A DNA stretch of 8,033 nucleotides from contig JAEYTW010000223.1 of the NCBI GenBank assembly GCA_023433835.1, positions 1 to 8,033 on the forward strand. The letters run 5' to 3'. Positions 5,674 to 8,033 of the stretch are shown here, piece by piece. Every line of letters starts with the position of its first letter. The first letter of the stretch is position 1. Both the position numbers and the translations under genes were made by a program. The notes under the pieces were generated by a model. The model searched no databases, had not been told where the DNA came from, and was given only the letters and a program-made list of their open reading frames with translations. Source of the DNA: Pseudomonadota bacterium. GTDB taxonomy: Bacteria > Pseudomonadota > Alphaproteobacteria > Ferrovibrionales > Ferrovibrionaceae.

Positions 5674-7100
5674 CGCTTCACCCCTCCCGCATCCTTGAGG
5701 CGGCGCAGCTCGTCGGGCAGCGCATTGGCCCAGGCCGAGATCGAGCCGGCGCCGAGGCAGATGACGAAGTCGCCCGAACCCGCCTCGGCCTCGACCAGCT
5801 CGGCCAGGCGATCGGGCGAGGGCAGCGCGATGACGTGGCGATGGCCGTGGCGGCGGATGCCTTCGACCAGCGCGTCGCGGTCGACACCCTCGATCGGCTG
5901 CTCGCCCGCCGCATAGACGTCGGCCACGATCACCGTGTCCGCATCGTTGAAGCAGGTGCAGAAATCCTCGAACAGGTCATGCAGCCGGCTGTAGCGATGC
6001 GGCTGGACCACGGCGACGATGCGGTTCTGCGTCGCGGCCTGGCGCGCGGCCTTGAGCACGGCGCGGATCTCGACCGGATGATGGCCGTAGTCGTCGATCA
6101 CGGTGACGCCGTCGACCTGGCCGGTGCGGGTGAAGCGGCGCTTGACGCCCTTGAACCCGGCCATGCCCTTGCGCAGCACCTCGTCCGACAGCCCCATCTC
6201 GCCGGCGATGGCGACCATGGTCAGGGCGTTCTGGACGTTGTGCTGGCCGACCATCGGCAGCGACAGGCTGGCAATGGTGCGGACGTTGCCGGTCTGGCGG
6301 TCGGTGACGACGGCGTCGAACACGGCGCCCGCCGGCGAGTAATGCGGGTTGACGGCCCGGATGTCGGCCTGCGGGTTGAAGCCGTAGGTGATCACGCGGC
6401 GATCGGTGACCCGGCCGATCAGCGCCTGGACTTCCGGATGGTCGATGCAGAGCACCGCGAAGCCGTAGAACGGGATGTTGTCGACGAAGCCGCGGAACGC
6501 GTCGCGCACCTTGTCGAAATTGCCGTAGTGGTCGAGATGCTCGGGGTCGATGTTGGTGACCACGCAGATCGTCGCCGGCAGCTTGACGAAGGTGCCGTCG
6601 CTCTCGTCGGCCTCGACCACCATCCAGTCGCCCGAACCCAGCCGCGCATTGGTGCCATAGGCATTGATGATGCCGCCGTTGATCACGGTCGGGTCGGCCC
6701 CGGCGGCTTCCAGCAGCGCCGCGACCATCGAGGTCGTGGTGGTCTTGCCATGCGTGCCGCCGATGGCGATCGACCATTTCAGCCGCATCAGCTCGCCGAG
6801 CATCTCGGCGCGGCGCACCACCGGCAGCAGCTTGGCGCGCGCGGCCTGGACCTCGGGGTTGTCGGCCTTGACGGCCGAGGAGATGACGACGACCTCGGCC
6901 TCGCCGAGAGTCTCGGCCGAATGACCCTCGGCGACGTTGATGCCGAGCGCCCTGAGCCGCTTGACGTTGGCGTTCGCCGCGATGTCGGAACCCTGCACCT
7001 TGTAGCCGAGGTTATGCATCACCTCGGCGATGCCCGACATGCCGATACCGCCGATGCCGACGAAATGGATGATGCCGATATCGAGCGGCAGCGCTCTCAT
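5670..7100 (-). CDS. murC: UDP-N-acetylmuramate--L-alanine ligase
   Basis: MurC is a cytoplasmic ATP-dependent Mur ligase that attaches L-Ala to UDP-MurNAc, starting the stem peptide. Its 476 residues fit the family. The N-terminal UDP-binding domain has HFVGIGGIGMSGIAEV (12-27). The central ATPase domain has the P-loop IGGTHGKTTTTS (113-124, Lys119) and EADESDGTF (163-171), with NIDPEHLDHYG (183-193) following. The C-terminal domain has DDYGHHPVEI (336-345), with QPHRYSR (366-372) downstream, both typical of MurC rather than MurD/E/F. The ATG at 7100 overlaps the murG stop (ATGA) and has GGAGG at 7109-7113, eight bases upstream. The murC stop overlaps the murB GTG start. Nothing looks truncated or unusual. 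Confidence 0.99.
   Translation of the reverse strand: MRALPLDIGIIHFVGIGGIGMSGIAEVMHNLGYKVQGSDIAANANVKRLRALGINVAEGHSAETLGEAEVVVISSAVKADNPEVQAARAKLLPVVRRAEMLGELMRLKWSIAIGGTHGKTTTTSMVAALLEAAGADPTVINGGIINAYGTNARLGSGDWMVVEADESDGTFVKLPATICVVTNIDPEHLDHYGNFDKVRDAFRGFVDNIPFYGFAVLCIDHPEVQALIGRVTDRRVITYGFNPQADIRAVNPHYSPAGAVFDAVVTDRQTGNVRTIASLSLPMVGQHNVQNALTMVAIAGEMGLSDEVLRKGMAGFKGVKRRFTRTGQVDGVTVIDDYGHHPVEIRAVLKAARQAATQNRIVAVVQPHRYSRLHDLFEDFCTCFNDADTVIVADVYAAGEQPIEGVDRDALVEGIRRHGHRHVIALPSPDRLAELVEAEAGSGDFVICLGAGSISAWANALPDELRRLKDAGGVKR
5683..5687 (-). promoter_or_regulatory. murB ribosome binding site for a GTG start
   Basis: GGAGG, within the longer GGGAGGGG (5681-5688), lies nine bases before the GTG at 5671-5673, inside the last murC codons. 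The strong site makes the GTG start convincing although no ATG is nearby. Together with the GTGA overlap it suggests reinitiation after murC. Confidence 0.75.
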
Positions 7101-8033
7101 GCCGCGATCCTCCGCGAGCCTTGTGAACCGTTGGCCAGGCCCTCGACGAGATCGGCGAGATTGGCGGCGGCGTCGGGACGGCCGATCCCGCGCGCGGCGG
7201 TGGCCATGCGGCCGAGCGCTGCGGGGTCGGCGATCCAGTCTGAAATCTGCGCGGCCAGTGCCGCGGCGGTGAACCGGGGCTGGGCCATGGCCACCGCCGC
7301 GCCGGCCGCGGTCAGGGCCTGGGCATTGTCGGTCTGGTGATCGTCGGTCGCATGCGGGTACGGCACCAGCACGGCGGGGCGGCCGGCCACGGCCAGTTCG
7401 GCCACCGTCGAGGCGCCCGAGCGGCTGATCGCCAGATGGCAGGCGGCCAGGCGTGCCGGCACGTCCTCGATGAACGGCGCGACCGAGGCATCGATGCCGG
7501 CCTCGGCATAGGCCTTGGCCACCCGGGCGACGTCCTCGGCCCGGGCCTGCTGGGTCACCTGCAGACGGGCGCGGATTTCCGGAGAGAGGCTTGCCAGCGC
7601 GACCGGCACCACGTCGCTCATCACCGTGGCCCCGAGCGAACCGCCCATCACCAGGATGCGGAACGGCCCTGCCCCATCGGCGACCGAATAGGCCACCTCG
7701 CGCGCGGCGACGATCGCCGGGCGAACGGGGTTACCGGTGACATTAACCTTAATGCGATCATTAACCTTAAGAAAGCGCAACCTGTCGAACGAGGCCGCGA
7801 TCGCCGCGGCCCGCCCCGCGACCAGGCGGTTGGCGCGGCCGAGCACGGCGTTCTGTTCGTGCAGGACGGTCGGCAGGCCGAGCCACTGGCCGGCCAGCAT
7901 CGCCGGCAGCGAGGGATAGCCACCGAAGCCGACGACGCAGGCGGCATCGAGACGGCGCAGCAAGGGGCGCGCGACCAGCGTGCCACGGCCGATCTGGGCC
8001 AGCGACTTCACCTTGCCGGCCACGCCGCGGGGG
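7097..8033 (-). CDS. murG: UDP-N-acetylglucosamine--lipid I N-acetylglucosaminyltransferase (N-terminus outside window)
   Basis: MurG is a GT-B glycosyltransferase on the inner face of the membrane. It moves GlcNAc from UDP-GlcNAc to lipid I, giving lipid II. About 311 residues are visible; the family has about 360. The missing N-terminal piece would carry the first GGTGGH loop. Numbering from the first full codon at 8030-8032, I see GFGGYPS (35-41), HEQN (58-61), TGNPV (99-103), the second glycine loop GGSLGA (130-135), and the UDP-GlcNAc-binding SRSGASTVAEL (203-213). The frame is open to the window edge, so the GTG at 8021-8023 is internal and not the start. Residues 88-98 are encoded by an AT-rich in-frame duplication unlike the rest of the gene. 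The stop overlaps the murC ATG. Confidence 0.97.
   Translation of the reverse strand, partial: PRGVAGKVKSLAQIGRGTLVARPLLRRLDAACVVGFGGYPSLPAMLAGQWLGLPTVLHEQNAVLGRANRLVAGRAAAIAASFDRLRFLKVNDRIKVNVTGNPVRPAIVAAREVAYSVADGAGPFRILVMGGSLGATVMSDVVPVALASLSPEIRARLQVTQQARAEDVARVAKAYAEAGIDASVAPFIEDVPARLAACHLAISRSGASTVAELAVAGRPAVLVPYPHATDDHQTDNAQALTAAGAAVAMAQPRFTAAALAAQISDWIADPAALGRMATAARGIGRPDAAANLADLVEGLANGSQGSRRIAA
7741..7770. repeat. Two copies of a 12-bp AT-rich direct repeat inside murG
   Basis: CATTAACCTTAA occurs at 7741-7752 and again at 7759-7770, with a 6-base spacer and so an 18-bp period. This is a multiple of three and stays in frame, encoding LKVN and IKVN. The patch is almost free of G/C third positions (CTT, GTT, AAT, GAT, ATT), against the strong G/C-ending codon use around it. 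All four genomic TTAA tetramers I could find in the window lie here. Confidence 0.9.

Noticed and set aside
7743..7770. A bona fide CtrA binding site
   Set aside because: The four TTAA tetramers are 6, 12 or 18 bases apart between starts, whereas the consensus needs 11 (TTAA-N7-TTAA). I report it only as a half-site-like repeat.
8021..8023. GTG as the murG start codon
   Set aside because: The frame stays open to the window edge, and the visible protein begins well inside the N-terminal domain, lacking the first glycine-rich loop of MurG.

Overview
This is one strand-uniform block of a dcw (division and cell wall) cluster from a high-GC bacterium, about two-thirds G+C by eye. All seven genes lie on the minus strand. 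In transcription order, right to left, they are murG (5' end cut off by the window), murC, murB, ddl, ftsQ, ftsA and ftsZ (3' end cut off). The order murG-murC-murB-ddl-ftsQ-ftsA-ftsZ, the style of the FtsZ and MurC proteins, and many GANTC sites around ftsZ/ftsA suggest an alphaproteobacterium, possibly near Rhodospirillales. I cannot place it more closely from the sequence alone.

Layout. Bases 1-79 are not genomic. They are a poly-T run followed by an Illumina P5/Nextera Read-1 adapter with an i5 index and three base errors, ending in the Tn5 mosaic end. Real sequence starts at 80, inside ftsZ, so the FtsZ C-terminal linker and tail are missing. The one real intergenic space is the 157 bp between ftsA and ftsZ (1087-1243). 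It holds a GC-rich hairpin right after the ftsA stop, three GANTC sites and a short helical-turn direct repeat. Everything upstream is tightly packed: 16 bp between ftsQ and ftsA, a 13 bp overlap between ddl and ftsQ, and 4 bp stop/start overlaps at murB/ddl, murC/murB and murG/murC. murG runs off the right edge without its N-terminal quarter.

How the genes work together. MurC adds L-Ala to UDP-MurNAc, which MurB makes from UDP-GlcNAc-enolpyruvate. Ddl makes the D-Ala-D-Ala dipeptide for the end of the stem peptide. MurG adds GlcNAc to lipid I to give lipid II. FtsZ forms the cytokinetic ring, FtsA ties it to the membrane, and FtsQ links the early divisome to the late periplasmic machinery that uses lipid II at the septum. 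The packed genes suggest one transcript with coupled translation. The ftsA-ftsZ gap suggests separate control of ftsZ.

The genes are conserved housekeeping genes and I see no undescribed system. The points most worth a second look are: the concentration of GANTC (CcrM-type) sites in 1117-2312 and their near absence elsewhere; an FtsQ with a roughly 185-residue proline-rich cytoplasmic extension; an AT-rich in-frame duplication inside murG carrying TTAACC half-site-like repeats; and the hairpin between ftsA and ftsZ.
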